DNA from: Porodaedalea pini
Taxonomy: Eukaryota > Basidiomycota > Agaricomycetes > Hymenochaetales > Hymenochaetaceae
Length of the DNA stretch: 64,000 nt
Direction: 5' to 3'
Assembly: GCA_002794775.1 (NCBI GenBank)
Contig: NBAY01000003.1
Span: forward strand, 620,001-684,000
Of this stretch, positions 12,147 through 23,940 are shown one piece after another (the first letter of the stretch is position 1; each line of letters begins with the position of its first letter). Made by a program: the position numbers and the translations under genes. The notes under the pieces were generated by a model. The model worked only from the letters and a program-made list of their open reading frames with translations, had not been told where the DNA came from and did not search any database.

Positions 12147-12525
12147 AAATGCGTGCTGTTAGTCTCTTCAGGCGGATTGGACTTCATGATAAGCAGAATC
12201 GGACCATCATTGCGTGGCATAAGCAAGTAAAGTAAAGTTTTCTCCCGTGCGGTTAGGGTGGGAATTAGACTCTTTGATCCGTTACTACAGTATACTACCC
12301 TCCCCCTTTAGCAAGGAGACCCAGAAACGATGATTGTGTTGCGACAAAACAGCACGAGCCAAGTTCACCAAATTAATATTGGACCGAAAAGAGAGCGTGA
12401 AGGTGCATGGTTGAGCTAATCACGTCACTCGACGCGGCCATGAACCAAAACGCGCATATAGTTACTTGGCTCTCACTGTGCCGATAACACCCACTCTCGC
12501 CTAAGGTCTAGTAGTTCAAACGAGC
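12147..12525. promoter_or_regulatory. Divergent promoter between SET and SDR genes
   Basis: 379 bases between divergent starts. A TATA-like catatagtta sits about 65 bases upstream of the SDR ATG, and CT-rich tracts lie at 12295-12312. The assignment rests mainly on position. Confidence 0.4.
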
Positions 12526-13607
12526 ATGTCTGTCTTCAACACTTCGCGCCTGCTTGGAAAGACCGTACTCATCACTGGTGCCAGTGGAGGAATCGGCGCT
12601 GTGAGTTTCAAGGCAAGCCGTCCGCTTCGAACACTTATATAGAGTACGCGCTAGGCAACCGCACTGCTCTTTGCTAAAGCGGGTTCGAACCTCATCCTGT
12701 TGGCGAGACGCGCCGAAGCGTTGCAAAAGGTCATCGATGCCGTGAAGGCTGTTCCGGGCAGCGGCAAAGTCGCTGGCGTGCAGCTTGATGTGTCTGACAA
12801 GGCGCAGGTTGCAGCACTCTGGGATAAGGCTCGCATTTATTTTCCTTCCTTCACCGGGGGACCCTCACTAAGCAGTTTCTGCTTACAGGTACCACGGGAG
12901 CTCCGCGCCGTCGATGTTCTCGGTACGTTGTCCAATCTTATTAACTTATTATATGTGGCTGAGTGCATCGCAGTGAACAATGCCGGCTTCGTGCTCGGCG
13001 TAGAGAGGGTGGGCAGTATCAAGCCCGAGGACATAGAGTCCATGTTTTCAACGAATGTCTTCGGTCTTATCTCGATGACTCAACTCCTTATCAAAGGTCG
13101 GCCTTCTCTGCTCCCTCCATGCTCACAGTTATGCTGATACGTGATGACTGTGTGCCGCATGCAGACTTCAAGGAACGCAAGACCGGCCATGTCATTAATA
13201 TCGGCTCCGTCGCAGGGCGTGAGCCATACGTCGGCGGAAGCATATATTGTGCAACCAAGTCCGCTGTTCGTGCATTCACTGGGTCGCTTATGCGCGAACT
13301 CGTCGATACTCCAATCCGCGTAACAGAAATCCAACCTGGCCAGTATTTTTCTGTTCTATCGCAACGTCTTATATTGACCTTACCGAGTGTAGGCATGGTC
13401 GAGACTGAGTTCTCTATCGTTCGTTTCCGTGGGGACAAATCTACCGCCGACAAGGTCTACGAGGGTCTCCAGCCGCTCGTCGCAGAAGATATTGCAGAGG
13501 AAATCGTGTGGGCCGCATCTCGTCCCCCGCACGTCAACATTGCGGAAGTCTATGTTCTTCCGGTCAATCAAGCATCTGCAACACTCAGCTACAGAGGTGG
13601 AAAGTAA
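12526..13607 (+). CDS. Short-chain dehydrogenase/reductase (YMR226C/YdfG-like)
   Basis: Classical SDR, closest in pattern to NADP-dependent 3-hydroxy acid / L-allo-threonine dehydrogenases. Exons 12526-12600, 12655-12828, 12889-12922, 12974-13096, 13165-13338 and 13393-13607 give 264 residues. The cofactor motif is TGASGGIG; LDVSD and, after splicing, VNNAG follow. The catalytic serine lies in INIGSVAG and the active-site pair in YCATK (Y-x3-K). The end is EVYVLPVNQAS. The second intron needs a GC donor (AAG|GCTCGC). The fifth is best read as CTG|GCCAGT with acceptor at 13392, giving PGMVETEFS; a GT donor three bases on would add three residues. A retained second intron would stay in frame and add 20 residues. 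Confidence 0.8.
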
Positions 13608-13836
13608 AGAAAATGTACTCATAAGGTGTTACATGGAGTAAATGAATATACGGATTGCATTCATGTGGAGAGTTAATATTCCATTGTATCGTGGACGGCC
13701 ATGCGTATCTACGAAAGCATTGTGACATTGAGAAAGCGGCGAAAGATCCAAAGGGGAGAAATACAATGCAAGAGAGGGAATTAAATGATGATACAATCAA
13801 GCTAGTTGAGGATAGATGATTAAGACGGGATGCACT

Positions 13837-16800
13837 TCATCTCTTTTTTGATTTACTTCTTGTTGTCTTTGGAGGTGGAGGTTCGAATACCTGAGCCTCT
13901 TCATCGTTGTCATAGATGTACTTCGTCACTACAACCTTCTCCGGCACAAGATCGAGAGGCGACTCAGCATTCACCGGGTTACCAAGGCTATCCAACGGAG
14001 CTCTCTGCTTTGCAAGGAGAATAATTGTATTTGAGCTAATCAGAAAATGTCAAGTAAATGAAGGACTCACGTTTGGCGTGACGCTCAGACAACCCTTGCG
14101 GGGTACGAAAGCGCCGTCCACGCCACGATGTCTTCCAGGCTGCACCTCGATTTCATCCAGGTACACCGACACTTCGAGTCCACGATCCCATTTAACGGCC
14201 TTTCGGCCATTGTTAGGCCGCACAGGTGTCTCGTAGTCCTCTTCATCTCCAGGTCCCCGCCGATGCCTTAGAGGCTGCATCTCAACAGACTCGTCCATCT
14301 CAATGTCGCCGCTCTCATCAGACGCGTCAGGCCCGCGCCGCCGCCGTGCGCGCTCCGCTCGCATCTTGCCCTGCTCCTCCTTCTGCTTCTCGAGGATCGT
14401 ACGCAACTTCATCGTCGGGCTCTCAGGCCGGTCGCCAGGCTTCCGGATGACATGTGTCTCAAGCTGTGCATAGTAGTGCTGGTTGCGCGTGGTGTTGTTA
14501 TTCGTGAGCGTCTTCAACGCCAGGCCATTTGTATGAAACACGAGGTTCGGCGGGAGGGACGATGCCTTGGGCTTGGGGGGTCCAGTCCCAGGTCTACGTC
14601 GCGAACTATTCTGTGCTGGCAACCCTATGGCAGAAACGGCACCAAATACGTCGGTCGACACAGAACGTCGAGCTCGCGTTGACCTTCGGGAGCCCGAGCT
14701 ATTTGATAGCACCTCATCGGGCTGAGGCGTCCTTTCTATTTCGACCGTATCTTCAGAAGGCTGCAAGGAATCGGAGGTAGTCACAGTGACAGTCTCGGAG
14801 TCGACATCCATCCGTTCTTCCTGCTCGGGAACGGCACATTCAAAAGTGAAGGCTTCTAAACTGGGGGCAGGAGAAGGTTCCTTTTGCTCTTCCTCTTTGG
14901 CTTTCTCCAACTCCGCAAGCTCCTTCGCTCTTGCTTCACTTAGAGCCTCCAGGCTCTTGAAGGACGAAGTCGTAAGCGCAAAATCCTGCAAAGTCCCCTT
15001 CACGACTTCACGGACTCTGATAGGTCGTGGTTGCACACCTGGCTTCACAGGACTTGGTAGTGAATGTTGCTCTGCCGGATTCTTCTCGGCACCGTTCAGC
15101 GTGGCTGTCTTTACCGGTCCACCGTACATGCCTGGTACGACCTGTCGCATCTTGACCATTGGCCGCGCGGACGCAGGTTTCTCGATTTCTCGTTTCCGTC
15201 TGGCCGTAGAGCCATTCAGAGCTATACGAGAAGACCCTGGACCAGAGGCATGTGCCTGACCACTACCAGAATCATCGGAACTACTCGATGAACTGTTATG
15301 TAATCGTGCAACTTTCGCTACAGGTGCCTTTGCCGGTGATGGGAAGCGCGAGGGCTGTGAACACTTGTCAGCTCAGTGAATAGTGGAGATGAAATGTATT
15401 TTTTTGCTCACCAGAGAAGTCGAGCCGTTCAATTTCCTTGTCGACGGCATTGGCAATTTGGAATTACGAGTCGTAGTTGCGGGCTTAATTGATGTTCCAG
15501 GACGAGGTATTCGGCTTTCGGCTTTCGAAGCTGGCTTAGTCGTGTTTGATGCGGTTGAGCCCTTCGCAGGTGTTAGAAAACTCCGTTTGAATGAAGATCC
15601 TGGTAGAGCGAATTTGGCGCTTGAACCGTTCGATTGTCTTACCTTCAACGCAGGCTTGTTCTTACTCACGTTCGATTCGACCACCCCCGGAGGTTCTGCG
15701 CTAACACTCCTGGACCGAGCCACGTTCGCCGAGGGATGTGAAGCTAAAGTGCTCTTGAGACGTGAACTGGATTCCTCGGGTGCAAGTTCCAAAACGGGGA
15801 CTCGCTTTGCTGGACTACGTTCCCGATCGTCTGCTGAAGGAGGAGGACGAGAGAACACGGGAGTATGAGCGACACTGGAGGGGATGCGCATTCCACTCGG
15901 CTGACCAAATGATGAGTGATTTGCCCGCGACGTATCATTCGCTTGTTTGATAGGAATGCGCCGAGCAGGAGTCCTGTTTGGATCGTCGCACGGTGCTGGA
16001 GTCAAAAGCAACTTGACGGGAGAATTCGGTGCCAAAAGAGATCTCGACGTAGAGGACCCACGGACAGGGGTGAGGGTATGAGAAGCAAATAGCCCAGGAG
16101 GGGGCGTAAGACGCTGCTGGGTGGAGGGGGGATTGCCGGTTTTATGGGCGACTCCATCTTAATGTCCTCGGTCAAAAGAGTCGGCTCTGGTTGCGGTGGA
16201 GTAGTCGGGGCGACCATGTCTACGTCTACTTGAGATGTAGAAGCAAGCTGGTCGGAGGATACAAGGGTCGTCAAAATGAGAGCAGAACCTGGAGATAAAG
16301 ACTCTACCAGATGCGTACCCTCCGCGTTAGACGGAGCATCTACACCTTTCTTAACGCGTTTGCGATCCCTCCTTCCCTTTCTCGAGGGCGACTGCAACAC
16401 ATCCGTCTCGCTACCAGAACCATCAGATTCCATTGTCCATTCATGCTTCTTTGGCGTTAAGGACATGCGAGACGCTTTCCCCGAACCGTCACGACGTCGC
16501 TTGCGAGTCTGCGATCCATCAGGATTCGGTGATTTGGCTTTAGGCGTCCGACCTGGAGTGGACAATCGCGGTGCAACTTGCGGAGTAGGCAGAGGAAGCG
16601 CGCTTAACCTTGGGCTTCTCCTCAGAGCAGAGCTCGGCCTAGGAATTGGTAATTGTACAACCGGAGTTGTCTGATTCTCGTCCTGGTTCGTTTCAGGCTG
16701 ACCGGCTTCTCGGTTGGACGATTGTGATGCGTCGTTTGGTTCGTCCGCTGGATATGAGGCCTCGGAATGCTCGAGATCACCAACAGACATCTGAGCAAGT

Positions 16801-17836
16801 GTTCGTTCTTCTCGACCGCTATGAGCGGAGGGTTCCAGATCCAGTAGAAGAGCATCAACAGCGACAGAAGTTTGATTTTCTCCTTGGTTGATCACTTCTT
16901 GAGGCTCATTTTTCGGTAAAGTGTGTTGAAGAGGTGAAGAGAACAGTAGGTCGTCCACTGTTTGTTGCTGTGCATGTCGCGGCGAGGGTGAATGTATTTC
17001 GACGCTGTCTGAGGTGGGAGACATAAGCACGGAGCGATCGAACGATATTAGATCGGCTTCGGTGTCAGACTGAGGTGCTTGTGAAGACGAGGGATTGGAG
17101 GGGCGACGAGGCGTGGGAGAATGTGATAATTGCCGTTGTCGAGTAGCTGGTGTAGGCAGTGGAGACATGTCGAACAAGTCGAATGGCGGTGGCGTAGGGA
17201 TATCCTCATATTCGTTGCTCGTTTGCAAGAGTGACTCGACAGCAGCATCAGAGCTTTCTGCGGAACTCGGAATGGGAGGGAAGACGAGTTCGGTAACCAA
17301 TTTTGAGGACGACCGCGGAGTCAGACTCAGAGACGGACGAAGGGCCTTCGGAGGCGGTGAAGGGTTGTCGTGTGCTCGCATTATGCGGCTTGCTATGGCA
17401 GAAGATGGCTCTGAAAAGGGCTTGAACAGAGTGCAAAACCCTACAAAATCAATCACATACCATCCTTTCGAAGAAACTCGGGAAATGGCGCGTCCTGCCA
17501 CGACCCTCCACGAAGATCACGTCTCCTATTCTCCGTCAAAGCATCCTCATCTTCCTCCTCCTCCTGTTCACTCTGTTCAATCCCATCGTTTTCTGCATCC
17601 TTCCGTACAGGAGAGCCAGACAGTCGTGGAGAACGGCGTAGTGAAGATAGCCCAGGAGCGTTCTCATTGAGCACGTTCGGATCGGGCAATGGGGCTGAGT
17701 CCACAAGTGCTGCGAGCTTCTTCTCGGGAGACTGGAACTGTCCGAAGTAGACTTTTGCAGAGGATGTGTTAACAGCGTCACTGTCGCTGTTATCCGAGCT
17801 CAAGGATGACGGCGAGCCGGGTACAACGTCATCCAT
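13837..17836 (-). CDS. Large disordered Ser/Pro-rich nuclear-type protein, unknown
   Basis: Not recognised. The start is ATG at 17836 (MDDVVPGSPSSL). An N-terminal motif KVYFGQFQSPEKKLA is followed by more than 1000 residues rich in S, P, E, R and K. Two copies of RRSPRLS and several basic clusters (KRRRDG, RKGRRDRKRVKK) suggest nuclear location. The C-terminus, after an intron at about 13998-14065, carries PEKVVVTKYIYDNDEEAQVF and a basic tail, RSKSKKR. Introns lie near 17430-17480 and 15380-15410. The frame breaks once at a run of six Gs (16126-16131, plus strand). One more base there would join IPP to STQQRLTPPPGLF. This is a homopolymer sequencing error or a real frameshift. Confidence 0.55.
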
Positions 17837-18302
17837 AGCAGCAATTATAGCGGACGGGACGGGGACCGGCGTGTGGTTGGGTTTCGAGTTTGCAACCGCG
17901 CGCGCCTGTCACGCGCGCGGTATTGCCTTTTGCGGCCTCCTCGAGCCGACTCAGTTTTCAGCATAATTGCATAAACTCATAGCATAAAAATCCGTAATTT
18001 AATAAATAATTCTGACGTATTTGAGCTGCTATACTCTCAGTAACTCTGCGTCGTACAATGATTCCAAAGAAAGAATATTAAGGGGCTGGTTCTCCTTTTC
18101 CTTGAGCAAGTTCACTGCAAGATCAAGAACGGCGAAACATTTCCGCGCTCTTCGCCGCCAGAGTGCACAGCCAACAGGACTCATTTTGAGTGTTGTCGCC
18201 GGGACAGCCTTCCCACCCTCTTTCCTCTTTCTCTTATCGATTCAACGGGGCACCAAAGCGTCAACGAAGACACTCCCTTTGTAACTTCGGCAGTCGACCA
18301 TC
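17837..18302. promoter_or_regulatory. Divergent promoter region
   Basis: 466 bases between the disordered-protein start and the UPF0658 start. It contains the GC palindrome listed separately and an AT-rich stretch at 17963-18010. No gene is seen. Confidence 0.4.
17895..17921. repeat. GC-rich inverted repeat in divergent promoter
   Basis: ACCGCGCGCG (17895-17904) and CGCGCGCGGT (17912-17921) are perfect reverse complements around a 7-base loop. Pairing extends to flanking GCA/TTGC with one bulged base. It sits about 60 bases upstream of the minus-strand ATG. Confidence 0.6.
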
Positions 18303-20139
18303 ATGGCGGTCGAACCTTTTCTTGGTACAAGGCCGCAGAAGGCGTTTGTGGCTACAAGTACGTTTATAAAGTCATCATTTCTGTCGACGATGAGCGCTGA
18401 CTATCTTATTTCGAAAGTCATCTTAAGTACGTTTCTACTGTCTTGGCATACTTGGGCCGCATGTGCTGAGGAGTTGTTCTGGTGTTCAGATGCCATTGTG
18501 GTGCTCACGATGGTCGCAATTGCGTTTGGTTTCGTAAGGATCTTCCCCTAAAACTGTGCATATTTACGTGCTTAAGCGAATTCGAGGTCGAACATAACGT
18601 CGATACGAGTTCAAGATCAAGCTACAAGGTTCGCATGACGTCTCAGAGTTCGTCTGTAGAAAGCGGCTAACGAGCGTGGCGATCTGGCAGACAATTCCGT
18701 GTTATCTTGCTTTATTTGGCCTCGCAGAGTGAATATTCGTCTTATACGTCCTCTCGTTGCCCTATGCTCATTCTGAATAGGATCTTTGAGCTGCTTATGG
18801 CCCTGGATGCACTCAAACTTCGTAACATCATCCAGCTAGCTGGTATCCTAGGTATGCAGTGTCCGTTGCCATCTTCATTCCTGATCTCAGCCCCTTTGCG
18901 TGTAGTATTCCATGTGGCACTGATCGTGTTCTCCGCACTGCAAGTGCATGAAGCCCGCGATGCCCTGGTCTTCAAAACAGACGAACCGTGTACTGATTTT
19001 GTCGTACGTGGTATTCATTCCTAGACAAATCTGCTCTTGTTCATCAGTCATCTTATCAGGGTTGCGACGGGCCGCACACTCTTTGGCGACGCGTCGAGCC
19101 CTTTTTGATCGTCGTACCATGCGTGATCTCGCTGGCCTGGCTTGTAATGGTATTCTTCGTCCGAGAGCTCTTTTCTGAGTTCGGGTATGTGATTCTTCCG
19201 TTACATCAGCACAGCTCTCTCATCGTTGTCCTTGTAGCTGGGCAGTGTTTCAAGTTGTTGGTGCTAACCCTGTGATGAAAAGTGAGTCTGCAACCATCCT
19301 TCACCCAGTTGACACTCAATTGTCTTTTCAGCCATGTACCAGTGGTACCAGATCATGATTTGTCTGCTCAAATTTGATTTCTTCTGTTTTGCGGGAGTCA
19401 CGATGCAGGTTGGACAAATCCGCGTGTCCTCATGAATCATCGATACTGAATCATTACCTGCTAGCTGCTCATCATTGTACTGCAGTCAAACTCAGCCGAG
19501 TTCGGGTTGACAATCGCTGCTATTCCCATCGTGTTGATATTGCTGGTGTTCTGCGGACTTGCTGTGAAGCGGGAAATCAAATGGTACGGGTGTTGCTATT
19601 CACGTGTCGGTGATTTTCTAAATGCCTTGCTAGGTTAATGACGGTTTCGCTTATCGTCATGCTGGCTGCCGAAACATATTTCAGTATGCATTAAGCCTTA
19701 TCCCTTACGGCTGTTTGTTGACCGTTCTGTTAGTCTACAAGCTAGTTCGATTTTTCCAACCGAGCTCAGAGGCTGAGTATGAAACAACACGAGCAACTCT
19801 AACTGTCTTCAGTAAGCCTTCCTCTGCGTTCAATGAGCTAGCATCCTAGCCTAACGCTTTCTCAGCGATTGTGGCGTTCCTGTTGTTGTTCACAACTTTT
19901 GCTGTCGGCCTGCGGTGCTTCTCTGACTTTGACAAAGGTCTCGCACCGGCAAAGATGCACGGTCAGTATTCCAAAGTGGACACTGATGTTAAAGATATCC
20001 TGGGTGATTAAACTTCTTTTATATCTCAGACGTGCCTGAAAAAGTGACATATTCCACTCCAAATACTCCAGGCGTAGGCGAACGGCATAGCTCATACTCA
20101 GGCGGGGTAGCTCTAGCGCCAAGGCTATCAATAGAGTAG
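18303..20139 (+). CDS. UPF0658 Golgi apparatus membrane protein family
   Basis: Multi-pass membrane protein matching the fungal UPF0658 family (fission yeast Golgi proteins of unknown function). About ten small exons. The start is MAVEPFLGTRPQKAFVAT, which splices into a first membrane helix (IILNAIVVLTMVAIAFG). Further segments are TIPCYLALFGLAE joined to IFELLMALDALKLRNIIQL, FHVALIVFSALQVHEA, EPFLIVVPCVIALAWLVMVF, MYQWYQIMICLLKFDFFCF, IAAIPIVLILLVFCGLAVKR, YKLVRFFQPSSEAEYETTRA and LLLFTTFAVGLRCFSDFDKG. A short soluble tail ends at TAG 20137-20139. Exon borders were not all fixed. Molecular function is unknown for the family. Confidence 0.75.
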
Positions 20140-20723
20140 TAGATGCGGACCATCATTCCTTTGTTCTCTGGACTGTTGTATATGCCGCACTTCTAATCAT
20201 CTCTGTCTCATGGTTATCTCCATATCATCACAACCTTCCTTCTTATTTATCATAGTTTGACGAACTATTTACCATATTGTGGTGTGTTCAGTGTTTTAGG
20301 ATATACCAAAGCTGCCATGTATTTAAATTAAACATTCAGAGAACGAACTCTCTTATGCTCTTCAACATTGTTCGCTGTCCTGTCTTTCCAGCAACCGCTC
20401 AGTAATCTGGATTATAACCGTCCGGGTGGAAAGAAACGCGTGGCACTAAATCTTCTACCTCCATCATCCCCATCGTGGGAAAATCGTGCTGAGACCTTGC
20501 CCCGTCGACGACGCGTGATCCCTCCATGCATTATTGCAAAACTCTCCTCCATTTCAATTGTGTCCTTGACCGTATATTATCTGCGGTCTTGGATCTCAGA
20601 TTGTCATTGGCAGTGCCTTTGTGCCGCCCTCTCAACTTTCATCACCCCTTACCCTGTCGCTGACACCACAGCTGTCGCTGGGCAAGGACCACCCAACCGT
20701 CGAGCCTACCCGTGCCTCCTGCC
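20140..20723. other. Intergenic / possible 5' part of the disrupted frame
   Basis: After the UPF0658 stop there is AT-rich 3' sequence to about 20345. A plus-strand open frame without a recognised domain follows, overlapping the start of the split frame at 20724. It may be an upstream exon of that gene; nothing else is seen. Confidence 0.3.
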
Positions 20724-21019
20724 ATGGACAGGCATACTTTCCATTTTATCCACCATCGTCTGCTCACTGCAGCAACGCAATGTCTTGCCTTATTGTTGCC
20801 CCCATCACCTTCGGCCTCATCAGTTGAAATCATAACCGAACTTTGGGCCTTATTGGCCAACCCCATAAACAACTTCCAGCCAGAATTCATCGGCTTTCAT
20901 ACACCTCCAGATGAACAACCCGGTCTGCCATCATTCATTGGCACACAACCTCTTAACCCATGTGCGAAACCATTTATACCTGCACCAACCTTATCCTATG
21001 AATTAGCAAGCATGTATGG
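20724..21019 (+). pseudogene. 5' part of an open frame split by retrotransposon E1
   Basis: From ATG 20724 the frame is open to the E1 insertion point at 21019. Dropping E1 and one copy of the TATGG duplication continues the same frame at 58600 for another 64 codons to TAA, giving 162 residues in all. No family is recognised. Visible features are a hydrophobic N-terminal half and P-rich stretches (IGFHTPPDEQPGLPSF). Continuity across the joint suggests the insertion interrupted a coding exon, but there is no other proof of expression. Confidence 0.4.
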
Positions 21020-21378
21020 TGTTAGGACTCGAACTTTTCCCTTTCTTTTATTTTCCTTTTATCATTTCTTTTCCTTCTAATCGCTCCTTTTCATTATATT
21101 TAATCATCTTTCCAATCATTTCCCACACTCCCTTCACATGACCTTCATTCATTCCATTCTGTTTGTTTATGTAATGTTAGGTAATATAGTCTCACGGTCA
21201 TCACTATATAAGGTCTCAGGAATTGCATGAACTCCTTGTTCTGCTTTTCCTCTTACCTCTGTGATGACCTAGCCTGAGTACAGCGTGTCCCAAGTCTCCG
21301 CTCGAGTATAGCATGTCCCAGACGACAGTCAGCCAAGGCCTGCCCAGTCTGAGTCATCTCCCGGACTCCCGCCTAACA
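21020..21378 (+). repeat. E1 5' LTR (359 bp, 66 bp shorter than its partner)
   Basis: Begins TGTTAGG and ends CCTAACA, a perfect 7 bp terminal inverted repeat. TATA box at 21205 and primer-complementary GTTCTGCTTTT at 21238-21248. It carries one copy of the 24 bp CCTCTTACCTC... unit instead of two, and lacks the GTGAGA...CTAG segment between the copies. Confidence 0.92.
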
Positions 21379-22300
21379 TAAAAGCAGAACCCCACCCAGG
21401 CTCATCCCCAGCGTATGTCATCGCTGTCGACTTGCCTTCACTCAGTCTAGAGGAGCGCTCCCCTCGATGGACTTGACGTGTAAACCCCCTAAATGACAAC
21501 CCTCAACCCTGCCCAGACGTTTTTGGATGTTCATGTATAACATAAATTTCCCAACCCTGGCTCTCCGTCTCGCACTCTGGTGGAGGAGTCATCTGACTTG
21601 GACTTGGGTATCTTATCACGTACAGTCGTCAACGTTGTTGTCGATTATGATCTCAATCGCTTCCTTTCGTCTAATCATCAAGTTTGCCGACGAACCCATC
21701 TTACATCAGTGTAACATCCACCCGAACGCACAACCCATCCCTGTTCCTCCGCCGTCGTCAAGATAGATCTCACTGATGAACAGTGACGGGCCCTTCCTGC
21801 ATCAGCTCATTGGGATCCAGACCGACCAAGCTACATCGTGACCAACAATAGTGGTGTTACATACGACATTTGGTGGAGTGAGGTCCGGCATAGCTGGTAT
21901 TTGACGAACAAAGAAGGAAGGAGAGCTAGGTGGCCCCCAGCCATCCCGTCATCACCTGCACCATCGACATTTACCATTAACCTACCGCCGACTCCAGGAC
22001 CATACCATGAGACCAATAGGGACCTGTCACCCCCAACCCCCCCTGAACCCTCAACGCTGATGCCCAAACCAGAAATGTCGACAGGAGCTTTCAGCCAGCA
22101 ACAGATGGAGCAGATTGCGGCAATCGTAGCAGGTGCATTCGTGCATCAGGCAAACAACGCCCCAGCACCGGTCACTGCAGCCAATCCCCCGACCCCAAAC
22201 ATAGATGTCGCCTGACCACACGAATTCGCTGGTGGCGACGACTACCTAGACTTTAGGCGCAAAGTCCTCCTTTTCGTCTCTGTGAACCCAAGCAGATACC

Positions 22301-22725
22301 TGTTAGGACTTGAACTTTCACCCTGTCTTTTATTTTCCCTTTTACCAATTCTTTTCTTTTAACCACTCCTTTTCATTATATTTAATTGTCTTTTCAATCA
22401 CTTCCCACACTCCCTTCACATGACCTTCATTCGTTCCATTCCGTTCGTTTATGTAACTTTAGATAATATAGTCCCACAGTCACCGCTATATAAGGTCTGA
22501 GGAATCGCATGAACTCCTTGTTCTGCTTTTCCTCTTACCTCCACGACAACCTAGGTGAGACTCGTCCCCCCTGTATTAGTTTAGACTTGTATTAATCCTC
22601 TTACCTCCGTGACGACCTAGCCTGAGTAAACGTATCCCGAGTCTATGCTCGAGTATAGTACGTCCCAGACGACAGTCAGCCGAGGCCTGCCCAGTCTGAG
22701 TCGTCTCCCGGACTCCCGCCTAACA
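22301..22725 (+). repeat. E2 5' LTR
   Basis: 425 bp, TGTTAGG...CCTAACA. Type-A R/U5 with a U3 beginning TGTTAGGACTTGAACTTTC. The primer site follows after one T. Confidence 0.92.
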
Positions 22726-23527
22726 TAAAAGCAGAACCTCACCCAGGCTCATCCCCAGCGTACGTCGTCGCTGTTGACTTGCCTTCACTCGGTCTAGAGG
22801 AGCACTCCCCTCGACGGACTTGACGTGTAAACCCCATAAACGACAACCCTCAACCCTGCCCGGATGTTTTAGGACGTTCGTGTATTACGTAAACATTCCA
22901 ACCGACTTTTCCCGGCCCTGGCTCTCCGAATTAGCCTCTGGTGGAGCACGCACCTGACGTGGATGTGGGTGACCAGAAGAGTACAAACTTCGACGACAAT
23001 CTCGTTTGTGATCTCGCTCGGATCCTACCGCCTCATCATCAACTTCGCCGACGAACCCGTTCAACGTTGGCGTAACCCCGGATCAAACGCACAACCGATC
23101 CCCATCCCTCCACCAACGTCAAGATAGATCTTACCGATGAACAGCGACGGGCCCTTCCTGCATCAGCCCGTTGGGATCCAGACCGACCAGGCTACGTCGC
23201 GACCAACAATAGCGGCGTCACTCACGATATCTGGTGGAGCGAAGTCCAGTGCGGCTGGTATTCATCAGACGAACGAGGAAGGAGAGCCAGGTGGCCCCCA
23301 GCTGCTCCATCATCGCCTGCGCCATCGACGTCTACGGTCAACCTACCACCGACCCCAGGTCCTTACTGCGAAACAAACAGAGATCCCTCACCACCGACTC
23401 CCCTGGAACCTCCGACACCTGCACCTGAACACGCGATGTCAGCAGAAGGTTTTAGCCAACATCAGATGGCGCAGATTGTGGCCATCGTCGCAAACACCTT
23501 TGCCCATCAGGCGAATAATGCCCCGGC

Positions 23528-23940
23528 TGTTAGGCGGGAGCCCGGGGGACGACTCGGACTGGGCAGGCCTCGGCTGACTGTTGTCTGGGACGTGCTATAC
23601 TCGAGCGTAGACTCGGGACACGCTTACTCAGGCTAGGTCGTCGCGGAGGTAAGAGGATTAATACAAGTCTAAACTAATACAAGGGGGACGAGTCTCACCT
23701 AGGTCGTCGCGGAGGTAAGAGGAAAAGCAGAACAAGGAGTTCATGCGATTCCTGAGACCTTATATAGCGACGACCGTGAGACTATATTACCTAACATTAC
23801 ATAACGAGTGGGAATGGGACGAATGAAGGTAGTGTGGGAATGATTGTGTAAGATGGGTAAATATAATGAAAAGGACGAATATAATAAAGGAAATGGTAAA
23901 AGGGAAAATAAAGGAAAAGGTGAAAGTTCAGGTTCTAACA
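23528..23940 (-). repeat. E3 3' LTR
   Basis: 413 bp, next to the pol stop TAA at 23941-23943 (minus strand). Confidence 0.92.

Noticed and set aside
12676..12690. tRNA T-loop-like GGTTCGAAC
   Set aside because: Lies inside an SDR exon. No acceptor stem or anticodon arm can be folded around it. The similar motifs near 771 and 13880 also fall in coding sequence.
12829..12888. Reading the SDR segment 12829-12888 as coding
   Set aside because: It is in frame, but inserts 20 residues between WDK and VPRELRAVDVL, where the family has none. A TTACAG acceptor closes it.
21379..21400. tRNA-primed primer-binding site after the LTR
   Set aside because: The usual TGG start complementary to a tRNA CCA end is missing, and the 11-base self-complement explains the site better.
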